From the NCBI GenBank assembly GCA_963678585.2, contig CAXXGA010000002.1, positions 2,480,001-2,544,000 on the forward strand: 64,000 nucleotides of DNA. Reading direction: 5' to 3'. This document shows positions 50,062 through 58,367 of this stretch, one piece after another. The notes under the pieces are model-generated. The model did not search any database, was not told the DNA's origin, and saw only the letters and a list, made by a program, of their open reading frames with translations. Both the position numbers and the translations under genes were made by a program. The DNA is from Breoghania sp963678585. GTDB taxonomy: Bacteria > Pseudomonadota > Alphaproteobacteria > Rhizobiales > Stappiaceae. Within the stretch, counting starts at the first letter, position 1. Every line of letters starts with the position of its first letter.

Positions 50062-51080
50062 CCCGGCAGACCTCAAAAAACACGCCGGTTCTGGAGATCG
50101 AGAACCTGTGCACCGTCTTTCATGCGGAAGACGGCGCCTGGCCGGCAATCAACGGGCTGAGCCTGACGCTTCAGGCAGGCGAAGTGCTCGGACTGGTGGG
50201 CGAAAGCGGCTCGGGCAAATCCGTTGCAGGCTTCTCCGTCATGGGGCTCATCGATCATCCCGGCGAAATCGTCTCCGGCTCCGTCCGTCTGAAAGGCAGA
50301 GACCTTCGCGAGATGAGCGAAGAGGAATTGCGCCGTATCCGCGGATCGGAAATGGCCATGATCTTCCAGGACCCGCTCACCACCCTGAACCCCGTTCTCA
50401 CCATCGGGGAACAGATGGCGGAAGCCATTTTCGAGCACCGCTCCGACGTCTCGAAAGCCGCGATCCGCGACCGCTGCGTGGAGTTCCTGCGCAAGGTGGG
50501 CATCACATCCCCCGCCGCGCGCCTCGAGCAATATCCGCATGAGCTTTCCGGCGGCATGCGCCAGCGTATAGCCATCGCCATCGCCCTTCTGAACGACCCG
50601 GACCTGATTATCGCCGATGAGCCGACCACCGCGCTCGACGTGACCATTCAGGGCCAGATCATCGCCGAGATGCAGGCCCTGCAGGCCGAAAGCGGGACGG
50701 CACTCATCTGGATCACCCACGATCTGGCGGTTGTCTCCGAACTCGCGGACCGGGTTGCCGTCATGTATGCGGGCGACATCGTGGAACAGGGGACCACCGA
50801 CGAGATCCTCGACGATCCCCGCCACCCCTATACGATCGGGCTTCTCGCCTCCGTTCCCGGCGATGCGATCCCCGGCGAACCGCTGCACCAGATCTCCGGC
50901 ATGGCCCCCTCCCTCGCCGCCCGTCCGACGGGCTGCAGTTTCCATCCGCGTTGCGAGCGCGCGAGCGACCTCTGTCGCGAAAAGGATCCTGCACCGACGA
51001 GCGACGGCAACGGACGGATGTGGCGCTGTCATCACCCGGTTCAGGCCTCCCCTGCAACAGATGGCGAGGCCGAGCGATGA
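50058..51080 (+). CDS. Peptide ABC transporter ATPase, DppD type
   Basis: A 340-residue ATPase starting MTRQTSKNTPVLEIENLCTV. Walker A is LVGESGSGKSVAGFSV, the Q-loop is MIFQDPLTTLNPVLTIGEQM, the signature is ELSGGMRQRIAIAIALL and Walker B is DLIIADEPTTALDVTIQ. The C-terminal oligopeptide-transport domain has the cysteine pattern GCSFHPRCERASDLCREKDP. Longer in-frame readings upstream belong to the dppC frame region and are rejected. Confidence 0.96.
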   Translation: MTRQTSKNTPVLEIENLCTVFHAEDGAWPAINGLSLTLQAGEVLGLVGESGSGKSVAGFSVMGLIDHPGEIVSGSVRLKGRDLREMSEEELRRIRGSEMAMIFQDPLTTLNPVLTIGEQMAEAIFEHRSDVSKAAIRDRCVEFLRKVGITSPAARLEQYPHELSGGMRQRIAIAIALLNDPDLIIADEPTTALDVTIQGQIIAEMQALQAESGTALIWITHDLAVVSELADRVAVMYAGDIVEQGTTDEILDDPRHPYTIGLLASVPGDAIPGEPLHQISGMAPSLAARPTGCSFHPRCERASDLCREKDPAPTSDGNGRMWRCHHPVQASPATDGEAER

Positions 51081-52108
51081 GCATTGACCTTCAGACCACA
51101 CCGTCGAGCCCGCCGATCATCGAACTGGAAAAGATCGGACGCGTGTTCACACGCTCGCCGGTGGCAGCAGAGCGGCTGCTTTCCCTCTTCGGACGCGATC
51201 CGGAAATCCCGGTCCTTCGCGCGGTGCGTGCCGTGGACCTGTCCGTCCAGAGGGGCGAAGTCCTCGGTCTCGTCGGCGAGTCCGGCTGCGGCAAGTCCAC
51301 CCTCGGGCGCATCGTGACCGGTATCCTGCCCGCAAGCAGCGGCAAGCTCAGCTACGAGGGTCAGGACGTCCAGACCCTCACCGCGCAGGAAAAGAAGCGC
51401 TTCACCCTATCGGTCCAGATGATCTTTCAGGATCCCTACGCCTCCCTCAATCCGCGCCAGAAGGTCGGCGACATTCTCGCCGAGCCCCTGAAGGTGCATG
51501 GGCTCGCCAAGGGGCGTAGCCAGATCAAGGCAAGGGTGAAAGACGCGCTTCTGGAAGTCGGCCTCGATCCCGCTTATGCGGATCGCTATCCGCACCAGTT
51601 CTCCGGCGGCCAGCGCCAGCGGATCGGCATTGCCCGCGCCCTCATCGTGGAGCCGGATTTCCTCGTCTGCGACGAACCGATCGCGGCGCTCGACGTTTCC
51701 ATTCAGGCGCAGGTCATCAACCTGTTTCTGGAACTCAGAACAAAGCGCGCGCTGACCTATCTCTTCATCAGCCACGATCTCTCCGTGGTGCGCCACATCG
51801 CGGATCGCGTGGCCATCATGTATCTGGGCGAGATCGTGGAACTGGCCCCGGCGGCGGACCTGTTCGCCTCTCCGGCCCACCCCTACACCCAGACGCTGCT
51901 CGACCAGATCCCGTCGGTGCGCAACCGCAAGCGCAAGTTCCACGCGGTCAAGGGCGAGCTTCCCTCCCCGCTTTCACCGCCCTCGGGCTGTGCCTTCCAC
52001 CCCCGCTGCCCGCATGCCACCGAGCGCTGCCGGAACGAGGCGCCAAGCCTCGTTTCCATCGCGCCCGGCCGTACCGCGTCCTGCCACCTTGTCAAAGAAA
52101 GCAAGTGA
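51077..52108 (+). CDS. Peptide ABC transporter ATPase, DppF type
   Basis: A 343-residue ATPase starting MSIDLQTTPSSPPIIELEKI. Walker A is LVGESGCGKSTLGRIV, the Q-loop is MIFQDPYASLNPRQKVGDIL, the signature is QFSGGQRQRIGIARALI and Walker B is DFLVCDEPIAALDVSIQ; the more common EPTSALD reads EPIAALD here. The C-terminal domain has GCAFHPRCPHATERC. It overlaps the DppD-type gene by 4 nt and the hydrolase region follows. Confidence 0.96.
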   Translation: MSIDLQTTPSSPPIIELEKIGRVFTRSPVAAERLLSLFGRDPEIPVLRAVRAVDLSVQRGEVLGLVGESGCGKSTLGRIVTGILPASSGKLSYEGQDVQTLTAQEKKRFTLSVQMIFQDPYASLNPRQKVGDILAEPLKVHGLAKGRSQIKARVKDALLEVGLDPAYADRYPHQFSGGQRQRIGIARALIVEPDFLVCDEPIAALDVSIQAQVINLFLELRTKRALTYLFISHDLSVVRHIADRVAIMYLGEIVELAPAADLFASPAHPYTQTLLDQIPSVRNRKRKFHAVKGELPSPLSPPSGCAFHPRCPHATERCRNEAPSLVSIAPGRTASCHLVKESK

Positions 52109-52113
52109 AGAAA

Positions 52114-52986
52114 ATGAGCTTCGAGATCCTCCTGGAGACCTCCGGAAAGAACTGCCTGCCCTATCGGTTCAAGGGCCAGCCGGACCGCGAGATCTTTCTC
52201 AACACCTACACCTCGGCAGGCTACAAGCCGGGCAACGAGGTCGTCTTCGTCCAGCATGGGATGATGCGCAACGGAGACGATTACCGTGATTTCTGGATTG
52301 CCGCTGCCGACAAGCACGACCTTCTGATCGTCGCCCCGACCTTTCCCTCCGAAGGCTTCCCCGAGCAGGAGGGCTACAACAATGGCATGATCCTGAGTTT
52401 GGAGGACGGCTCGGTCACGCCGCGCGAAAGCTGGATCTTCCAGGTGCCGGGTCTCATTGCCGAGGAAATGATCGCCGAGGGCATCATCAAGGAAGGGTGC
52501 GTGCGCATCTTCGGGCATTCCGCCGGCGGCCAGTTCCTGCACCGGATGGTCTCCACCTTCGGCTTCGGTCCGTTCAAGGCGGTCGGGCCGGCCAATGCGG
52601 GCTGGTACAGCCTTGCCACGCTGGAAGCGGACTTCCCCGCGGGTCTCGGCAACCTCGGACTTGGAGAAGATGCCCTGCGCGCCCTGTTTGCGACCGACAT
52701 GCACATCTTCGCAGGCCTTGGGGACAGCAACGCGGATGCCGACAACCTGCCGACGAACCCCGAAGCAATCGAACAGGGCCCCGGTCGCCTTCAGCGCGCG
52801 CGTAACTATTTCACCAAGGGCAAGGCCATGGCCGAGAAGCTTGGCTGCCCCTTCAACTGGCAGATGACCGAAGTGCCCGAAATCGCCCATGACGGCTGCG
52901 CCATGTCGGCTGCCGCTGCGGGCCTCTGGTTTGAAGGACGGGTTCCCGCCGCCGAGGAGCTTGGGGCCGGCGGCTTCAACGCCTGA
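52114..52986 (+). CDS. Alpha/beta hydrolase
   Basis: About 290 residues from ATG 52114; a GTG at 52105 overlaps the upstream stop and is also possible. It has an oxyanion segment VVFVQHGMMRNGDDYRDFW and the nucleophile elbow IFGHSAGGQFLHRMVSTFG, with a late histidine in VPEIAHDGCAMSAAAAGLWF. It resembles the poly-hydroxybutyrate depolymerase/feruloyl esterase branch but has no obvious signal peptide. It probably hydrolyses the imported compound. It is located between the importer and the second M20 hydrolase. Confidence 0.85.
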   Translation: MSFEILLETSGKNCLPYRFKGQPDREIFLNTYTSAGYKPGNEVVFVQHGMMRNGDDYRDFWIAAADKHDLLIVAPTFPSEGFPEQEGYNNGMILSLEDGSVTPRESWIFQVPGLIAEEMIAEGIIKEGCVRIFGHSAGGQFLHRMVSTFGFGPFKAVGPANAGWYSLATLEADFPAGLGNLGLGEDALRALFATDMHIFAGLGDSNADADNLPTNPEAIEQGPGRLQRARNYFTKGKAMAEKLGCPFNWQMTEVPEIAHDGCAMSAAAAGLWFEGRVPAAEELGAGGFNA

Positions 52987-53039
52987 TCCAATACGCAAAC
53001 CCCTTGCCTGCGGCAGGTCGAACAACTGGAACAAAAAGC

Positions 53040-54251
53040 ATGACCAACGACGTCACAACCATTCGCGCCAGCGAAAAGTTCAAGAACGCCGCCGAGGCGC
53101 TGGCCTCGGGCCACGACCGTTTCGTGGAAGAGATCATCACTCTCACCGAGATCCCGGCCCCTCCTTTCAAGGAAGAAGTCCGCAGCAAAGCCTATGAGGC
53201 CATGTTCACGGCGCTTGGCCTTGAAGAGGTGGCCCGTGACGGCGTGAACAACGTGACGGGCCTGCGCCGGGGCAAGGGCAATGGTGCGCTGGTGGTGGCC
53301 GCCGCCCATCTGGATACGGTTTTCCCGGAAGGCACCGACGTGAAGGTCCGCCGGGACGGCACGAAGCTGATGGCGCCGGGCGTCGGCGACGACACCCGCG
53401 GTCTTGCCGCCCTGCTCGCCTTCATCCGCGCGCTCGATGCGGCAGGCATCGAGACCGAGCAGGACATCCTGTTCGTCGGCGATGTGGGCGAGGAAGGCCG
53501 GGGCGACCTGCGCGGCATCCGCCACCTCTTCACGCAAGGCGCCTACAAGGACAAGATCGGTTCCTTCTTCACCTTCGACGGCATCGAGCCTTTCGACCTG
53601 ACCACCGTCGCGGTCGGTTCGCTGCGCTACCGGATCACCTTCAAGGGCCCCGGCGGACACAGCCTTGCCTCCTTCGGCACGGTGAACCCTGCGTATGCGC
53701 TCGGTCATTTCCTGCTTGGCATGTCCCGGATCAAGGTGCCTGAAGCACCGCGCAGCGCCTATTGCGCCAGCGTCATCCAGGGCGGCACATCCGTGAACGC
53801 GATCCCCGAGGACATGTGCGTGGAGATCGACCTGCGTTCGGAAGACGCCACCATTCTGCAGCGCCTTGACGGCGAGATCCACAAGCTCATCGAGGACGCG
53901 GTCGCCTATGAGAACGGTCGCGGCAAGACCGACAAGGGCGAGATCTCCGTCGAGATCGAACAGATCGGCAACCGTCCGGCGGGCAAGACCGACGAGAGCG
54001 CGGATATCGTCACGATCTCCAAGGCGGCCATCACTGCGCTCGGCTTCGAGGTCAAGACTTCCGCCTCCTCCACCGATGCCAATATTCCGATGTCGCTCGG
54101 CATTCCGGCGGTGAAGTTCGGCCATGGCGGCACGGGCGGCAACGCCCACCGTCTCGACGAATGGATCGACGTGGAACCGACGGAGAGCGTCCGCGGCCTC
54201 ACCGCAGGTCTTCTTGCGCTTGTGGCAACCGCGGGCATGCACGAGGCCTGA
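53040..54251 (+). CDS. M20 family peptidase (peptidase T/ArgE-like)
   Basis: A 403-residue metal hydrolase starting MTNDVTTIRASEKFKNAAEA. Metal ligands are indicated by VVAAAHLDTVFPEG, APGVGDDTRGLAALLAFIRA, LFVGDVGEEGRGDLRGIRHL and the late FGHGGTGGNAHRLDEWIDVE. The lid domain contains ITFKGPGGHSLASFGTVNPA. It is of the di-/tripeptidase group rather than the hippurase group upstream. It is the last gene of the peptide operon and is followed by a hairpin terminator. Confidence 0.92.
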   Translation: MTNDVTTIRASEKFKNAAEALASGHDRFVEEIITLTEIPAPPFKEEVRSKAYEAMFTALGLEEVARDGVNNVTGLRRGKGNGALVVAAAHLDTVFPEGTDVKVRRDGTKLMAPGVGDDTRGLAALLAFIRALDAAGIETEQDILFVGDVGEEGRGDLRGIRHLFTQGAYKDKIGSFFTFDGIEPFDLTTVAVGSLRYRITFKGPGGHSLASFGTVNPAYALGHFLLGMSRIKVPEAPRSAYCASVIQGGTSVNAIPEDMCVEIDLRSEDATILQRLDGEIHKLIEDAVAYENGRGKTDKGEISVEIEQIGNRPAGKTDESADIVTISKAAITALGFEVKTSASSTDANIPMSLGIPAVKFGHGGTGGNAHRLDEWIDVEPTESVRGLTAGLLALVATAGMHEA

Positions 54252-54294
54252 TCCCGGGTTCCCCTGGTCCTGGTTTCCAAAGACATACGAGGCG

Positions 54295-54322
54295 CCATGC
54301 GGCAACACTGTCTGCCGCATGG
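54295..54322 (+). terminator. Hairpin after the M20 peptidase gene
   Basis: A perfect 10-bp stem, CCATGCGGCA with TGCCGCATGG, and an 8-nt loop, 43 nt past the stop codon. A T-run is lacking (TGTCCCC follows), so termination strength is uncertain. Confidence 0.55.
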
Positions 54323-54724
54323 TGTCCCCATAGCCGCGCACATGTCTTGCGAGTGATCGGAAAGCTCGGCGGCCTTGATCGCGATGGGCCCAGTCACCGT
54401 GAGGGACTGTGGCCCCAGAAACATCGCTGCGCGGAGACGCCGGGGAGCGCGTCATCATGCGCCAGTTGCCGCGGCGTGGGCTGATCGCAGCTCTCGCATC
54501 TCAGAGTGCGCCCAACCCCGACATCGTCGTCAGGGGCCTTTCCGGAAGCTCCTTTGCGCCGGGTGGAGATCGGCCACACGTAAGCCAGTCATGAACACCA
54601 GGTCGGCGGCCACCTGTTCGAGAGCGTCAGGGACGAAGTTGATCTCTTCGCCAAGCTCGAACCCGGTATCAAGGCGACGTACGCCGGGAGCGAACCTCGC
54701 AACCAGTTCCTGCTGCTTTCCAAA
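54323..54724. other. Decayed-looking sequence before the last tRNA copy
   Basis: About 400 nt. A plus-strand stretch from about 54525 reads like coding sequence, with an in-frame stop (PLRRVEIGHT, stop, then ASHEHQVGGHLFESVRDEVD and LFAKLEPGIKATYAG), and could be a gene remnant; no family is recognised. An 80-codon reading on the opposite strand covers the same bases. It lacks the 14-nt box seen before three other tRNA copies. Confidence 0.35.
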
Positions 54725-54772
54725 GGAAACATAACCCGCGTATCGGGTTTCAAACCCTTCCTCCGCCACCAT
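54725..54772 (+). repeat. Last degenerate copy of the tRNA-Met 3' half; distal island boundary
   Basis: It matches 10068-10116 at 39 of 49 positions with one base missing (hand count). ATAA-CCGCGT-TCGGG, TTCCTCCGC and CACCA remain clear. Core-like genes begin 160 nt further on, so this is the most likely outer end of the island. Confidence 0.75.
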
Positions 54773-54929
54773 CCTCTCCCGTTTTCATGATGAATGCTTT
54801 GGCGGAAACGTCGGCTTCCCCCTTCCCCCTTTCGAGGGCCTGTCATCGCCTGAGGGGGCGAAAGCCGGAAATCCGCGAAACTATCGCTGCCCAGAGCGCG
54901 CACATTGTGATATTCGGCGGCTTTGAAAG

Positions 54930-56741
54930 ATGGTGACCATGACGCCGAGTACCGACTCCCCCCACGCATCCCCGATCTCCGCCATACATCCGGCCCTCGC
55001 TTCCGCCCTTGAGGCGAAAGGCTACAGTCAGCTGACTCCAGTGCAATTGGCGATGACGAACGCCGAGTATCGCGAGGCCGATCTGCTGGTATCAGCGCAG
55101 ACGGGCTCGGGAAAGACGGTCGCCTTCGGCATTGCGATCGCGCAGACACTGCTTGGAAACGCCGAGCGCTTTGACGATGCTGGCGAACCGTTTGGCCTGA
55201 TCATCGCTCCGACGCGGGAACTTGCCATTCAGGTCCAGCGGGAACTCGCCTGGCTCTATGCGGAGACGCAGATCAGGATCGCAACCTGCGTGGGTGGCAT
55301 GGACATCCGCAACGAACGCCGGGCTCTGGAACGCGGCGCTCATCTCGTCGTCGGCACGCCCGGGCGCCTGCGCGACCACATCACCCGTGGAGCGCTGGAC
55401 CTGAGCGCCATTCGTGCGGTGGTGCTTGATGAAGCCGACGAGATGCTGGACCTGGGTTTTCGCGAAGATCTGGAATTCATCCTTGCTGCAGCACCGCAAG
55501 AGCGCCGGACGCTGCTGTTCTCCGCAACCGTACGGCGCGGCATCGCCGAGTTGGCCAAGACAGTGCAGACCGACGCGGTGCGCGTCACGACAACCGCGTC
55601 CACCGAACAGCATGCCGACATCGAATATCAGTTGATGCTGGTGCGGCGCGACGAGCGGGAACACGCCATCATCAATACGCTGCTGGATTCCGACAGCAAT
55701 AGCGCTTTGGTCTTCTGCCACACGCGCGAAGCGGTTCGCCATCTCACGGCGCGTCTCGTCAATCGCGGCTTCTCGGCGGTCTCGCTTTCGGGCGAGATGG
55801 CGCAATCGGAGCGGTCGAATGCGCTGCAATCCATGCGCGACGGGCGCTCGCGTGTTTGCGTGGCGACCGATGTCGCAGCGCGCGGCATCGACCTTCCGAA
55901 CCTCGACCTCGTGGTCCACGCCGACTTGCCGAGCAACCCGGAAACCCTGCTGCATCGCTCCGGGCGGACAGGCCGCGCGGGCCGGAAGGGCATCTGCGTG
56001 CTCATCGTTCCCGAACACAGGCGTGGCGCAGCCCAGCGCGTACTTGCACTGGCGAAGCTGACAGCGACCGTGCGAGCGGCTCCCGGCATTGAGGAGATCG
56101 AGGAGCACTACCGTCGCAGGATTCTGGATGCCGCCGCCTCGGCCTCAGAGCCTGACGAGCAGGAGGCGGATTTTATCGCCGCGTTGCTGGACCGGGTTGG
56201 GCCGCAGCGCATTGCGGCGGCGTTCGTCCGCCAGCAACTGGCTTCACAGCCCGTGCCCGAGGAACTCTCGCCGCTTCCCGCAGAAGCCTTGCAGAGCCGA
56301 AGCTCCGGTCGTGCCCGGCGGTCGAAAGAGGACCGCGCCGCGCCGCGTGAGCCGCGAGGCCCGGACATGCAGGACGGCGTCTGGTTCACCATCTCGCTCG
56401 GGCGCAGGCAGCGCGCCGATCCGAAATTCCTGCTGCCGATGATCTGCAATGCTGGCGGCGTGACGAAACGGGATGTCGGCGCGATCAGGATCGATGACAC
56501 CGAAACCCGTTTCGAGATTTCCGCGGAAAAGGCCGCCAGCTACGCCTGGCAAATCGGGCAGCCGGGCAGCCTTGAGAAAGGTATCAGGATCGCGCCCGCC
56601 GGCGAGATACGCGGAAAGCCGAAACACGCGAAACCGAAATTCAAACAGGACGGCAAGCCGCCTCGCAAACACAAGGCCCCGGCAGCCGAGCGCGACAAAC
56701 CGTCGAAACACAAGAGCCGCAAGCCCAAGCGCCCCAGCTGA
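54930..56741 (+). CDS. DEAD-box RNA helicase with C-terminal RNA-binding domain
   Basis: About 603 residues (600 from ATG 54939). Helicase motifs are in order: Q-motif GYSQLTPVQ, motif I SAQTGSGKTVAFG, Ia PTRELAIQVQ, II VLDEADEMLDLGF, III FSATVRRG, then VFCHTREAVRHLTARL, VATDVAARGIDLPNLDLVVH and HRSGRTGRAG. A DbpA-like RNA-binding domain lies near residues 485-550 (WFTISLGRRQRADPKFLLPM). The basic tail is rich in Lys and Pro. It probably acts in ribosome assembly or RNA decay, like CsdA/DbpA. It is the first core-like gene after the island. Confidence 0.95.
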   Translation: MVTMTPSTDSPHASPISAIHPALASALEAKGYSQLTPVQLAMTNAEYREADLLVSAQTGSGKTVAFGIAIAQTLLGNAERFDDAGEPFGLIIAPTRELAIQVQRELAWLYAETQIRIATCVGGMDIRNERRALERGAHLVVGTPGRLRDHITRGALDLSAIRAVVLDEADEMLDLGFREDLEFILAAAPQERRTLLFSATVRRGIAELAKTVQTDAVRVTTTASTEQHADIEYQLMLVRRDEREHAIINTLLDSDSNSALVFCHTREAVRHLTARLVNRGFSAVSLSGEMAQSERSNALQSMRDGRSRVCVATDVAARGIDLPNLDLVVHADLPSNPETLLHRSGRTGRAGRKGICVLIVPEHRRGAAQRVLALAKLTATVRAAPGIEEIEEHYRRRILDAAASASEPDEQEADFIAALLDRVGPQRIAAAFVRQQLASQPVPEELSPLPAEALQSRSSGRARRSKEDRAAPREPRGPDMQDGVWFTISLGRRQRADPKFLLPMICNAGGVTKRDVGAIRIDDTETRFEISAEKAASYAWQIGQPGSLEKGIRIAPAGEIRGKPKHAKPKFKQDGKPPRKHKAPAAERDKPSKHKSRKPKRPS

Positions 56742-56963
56742 TCGAAGCGATCCGGCACCGCACCTCTTTGAGGCCCGGCTTGGACGCTCCTGCAGACACC
56801 CTCGGCCAGAACCGGCGACTCCGCATCGGAGTCATCCTGCGATTTTGATCGAGTAAATGGCGCCGAACCGGGCAAAACTAACGAATTATCTTGAAGATTC
56901 TTGTGAAATTTCCTCATATGCCGCAGAGTTTGCCCAATAAAACAAATATGCGGGAGGGGCGAA

Positions 56964-58367
56964 ATGGGCGGAGGATCTGCGAAAAGATCTGCCGAAATCG
57001 CTGTTGGGGCACGGGCCGGCGAACCCGAATTCGGGCCGTGGCTGCAACAGGCCGCGATCCTGATCGTCGATGACGAACCGGGAATGCGGAATTTCCTGGT
57101 CCGGACACTGAAGCCGCACTGCCGAAAGGTGGAGGAGGCGAGCGAAACCGCGGAAGCCTCTGCCAAGCTCGACAGTCAGCATTTCGATGTCGTCATCCTC
57201 GACAACATCATGCCCGGCAAGACCGGCGTCGAATGGCTTTCCGAACAACGCCGGATCGGCTTCTTTGCAAACGCCATCCTGATGACGGCCTACGCCGATC
57301 TGGAAACGGCCATCGAAGCGCTGCGGGCCGGCGCCGTCGATTTCATCCTGAAACCGTTCCGCACCAACCAGCTCCTGAACTCCATCGCCCGCTGTCTGGA
57401 CCGCTCGACGCTCTTCCGCGAAAATCAGGTTCTTCGGCACCAGTTGCTGGCAACATCCGATCATCTTCTTCTGCGGGACAAGCTGATCGGGCATTCCCGC
57501 CAGATATCGGATGTGCGGGAAACCATCGCCCGGGTCGCGCCACTGCCGACATCCATTCTGATCACCGGCGAATCCGGCACCGGCAAGGAAGTCGCCGCCC
57601 GTTCCATCCACGAACTCTCCGACCGGTGTAACGAGCCTTTCGTTCCGGTCAATTGCGCGGCCATCCCGAGCGACATGATCGAGGCGGAGCTGTTCGGACA
57701 CCTGAAAGGTGCTTTCACGGGAGCCGCATCGGATCGGGACGGATTGTTCATGCATGCCCATGGCGGCACGCTGTTCCTCGATGAAATCGCGGAGTTGCCG
57801 CTCGCCTTGCAAAGCAAGCTGCTCCGGGCCATCGAGGACCGCCGAATTCGGCCTGTGGGATCGGCGCGCGAAGTGCCGGTTGATCTCCGGTTCGTCTTTG
57901 CGACAAACGCCGATCTGGAAACGGCGGTCGAAGAGGGTCGGTTCCGGGCGGACCTCTTCTACCGCATCAACGTCATGCAGATCGAAATGCCGCCGCTCCG
58001 CGACCGGGGAACGGATGTGGAGGAACTGGCGGCTCTGTTCATGCAGAAGCTCGCCAGGCAACTCGGCATGCCGCCGGTGCCGATGGGCGATGACGTCGTC
58101 TCGGGGCTGCAGGCCTACCACTGGCCGGGAAATGTCCGCGAACTTCGCAATCTGGTCGAGCGCTCGCTCATCCTGGGACGTTTCCCCGACGAAGTCCGTC
58201 AAGTTGAGGCAACGGGTCCGGTGGCCAGTGAAACGCTGGAGAACGTGGTGAAGCGCCACATTCTGACGGCCCTTGATCTGAGCGGCGGAAACCGGGCCGA
58301 GGCGGCACGGCGGCTTGGCATTTCGCGCAAGACAATCGATCGAAAACTCGTGGACTGGAATGTCTGA
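56964..58367 (+). CDS. Sigma-54-dependent response regulator (NtrC/DctD type)
   Basis: A 467-residue protein. The receiver domain (about residues 30-150) has ILIVDDEPGMRNFLVRTL, the phospho-acceptor Asp in VVILDNIMPGKTGVEWL and KPFRTNQLL. The AAA+ domain has Walker A ITGESGTGKEVAARSIHEL, the sigma-54 contact loop GAFTGA and Walker B GGTLFLDEIAELPLALQSK. A Fis-type helix-turn-helix (GNRAEAARRLGISRKTIDRK) closes the protein. It overlaps the kinase gene by 8 nt. Twin palindromes and a sigma-54 promoter upstream of the transporter gene suggest its target. Confidence 0.96.
   Translation: MGGGSAKRSAEIAVGARAGEPEFGPWLQQAAILIVDDEPGMRNFLVRTLKPHCRKVEEASETAEASAKLDSQHFDVVILDNIMPGKTGVEWLSEQRRIGFFANAILMTAYADLETAIEALRAGAVDFILKPFRTNQLLNSIARCLDRSTLFRENQVLRHQLLATSDHLLLRDKLIGHSRQISDVRETIARVAPLPTSILITGESGTGKEVAARSIHELSDRCNEPFVPVNCAAIPSDMIEAELFGHLKGAFTGAASDRDGLFMHAHGGTLFLDEIAELPLALQSKLLRAIEDRRIRPVGSAREVPVDLRFVFATNADLETAVEEGRFRADLFYRINVMQIEMPPLRDRGTDVEELAALFMQKLARQLGMPPVPMGDDVVSGLQAYHWPGNVRELRNLVERSLILGRFPDEVRQVEATGPVASETLENVVKRHILTALDLSGGNRAEAARRLGISRKTIDRKLVDWNV

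Larger units (their letters stand above)
10116..54772 (+). mobile_element. Composite genomic island at tRNA-Met, divided by partial tRNA copies
   Basis: About 44.7 kb between the intact tRNA-Met and the last partial copy of its 3' half. The internal copies at 12690, 30821, 40130 and 42882 divide it into five units of about 2.6, 18.1, 9.3, 2.75 and 11.8 kb. Each unit has its own self-contained cargo: a membrane acyltransferase; two catabolic operons; a biosynthetic cluster; a LysR/MFS pair; and a peptide uptake/hydrolysis operon. Copies of a 14-nt box precede three of the fragments. No tyrosine recombinase, transfer or phage gene is visible, so mobility would have to be supplied in trans or be lost. 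The boundaries are inferred from the repeats; no empty-site comparison was possible. Confidence 0.75.

Noticed and set aside
54530..54772. 80-codon minus-strand reading beginning MVAEEGFET
   Set aside because: It starts inside the tRNA-like repeat; such tRNA-derived N termini are a well-known source of spurious proteins.
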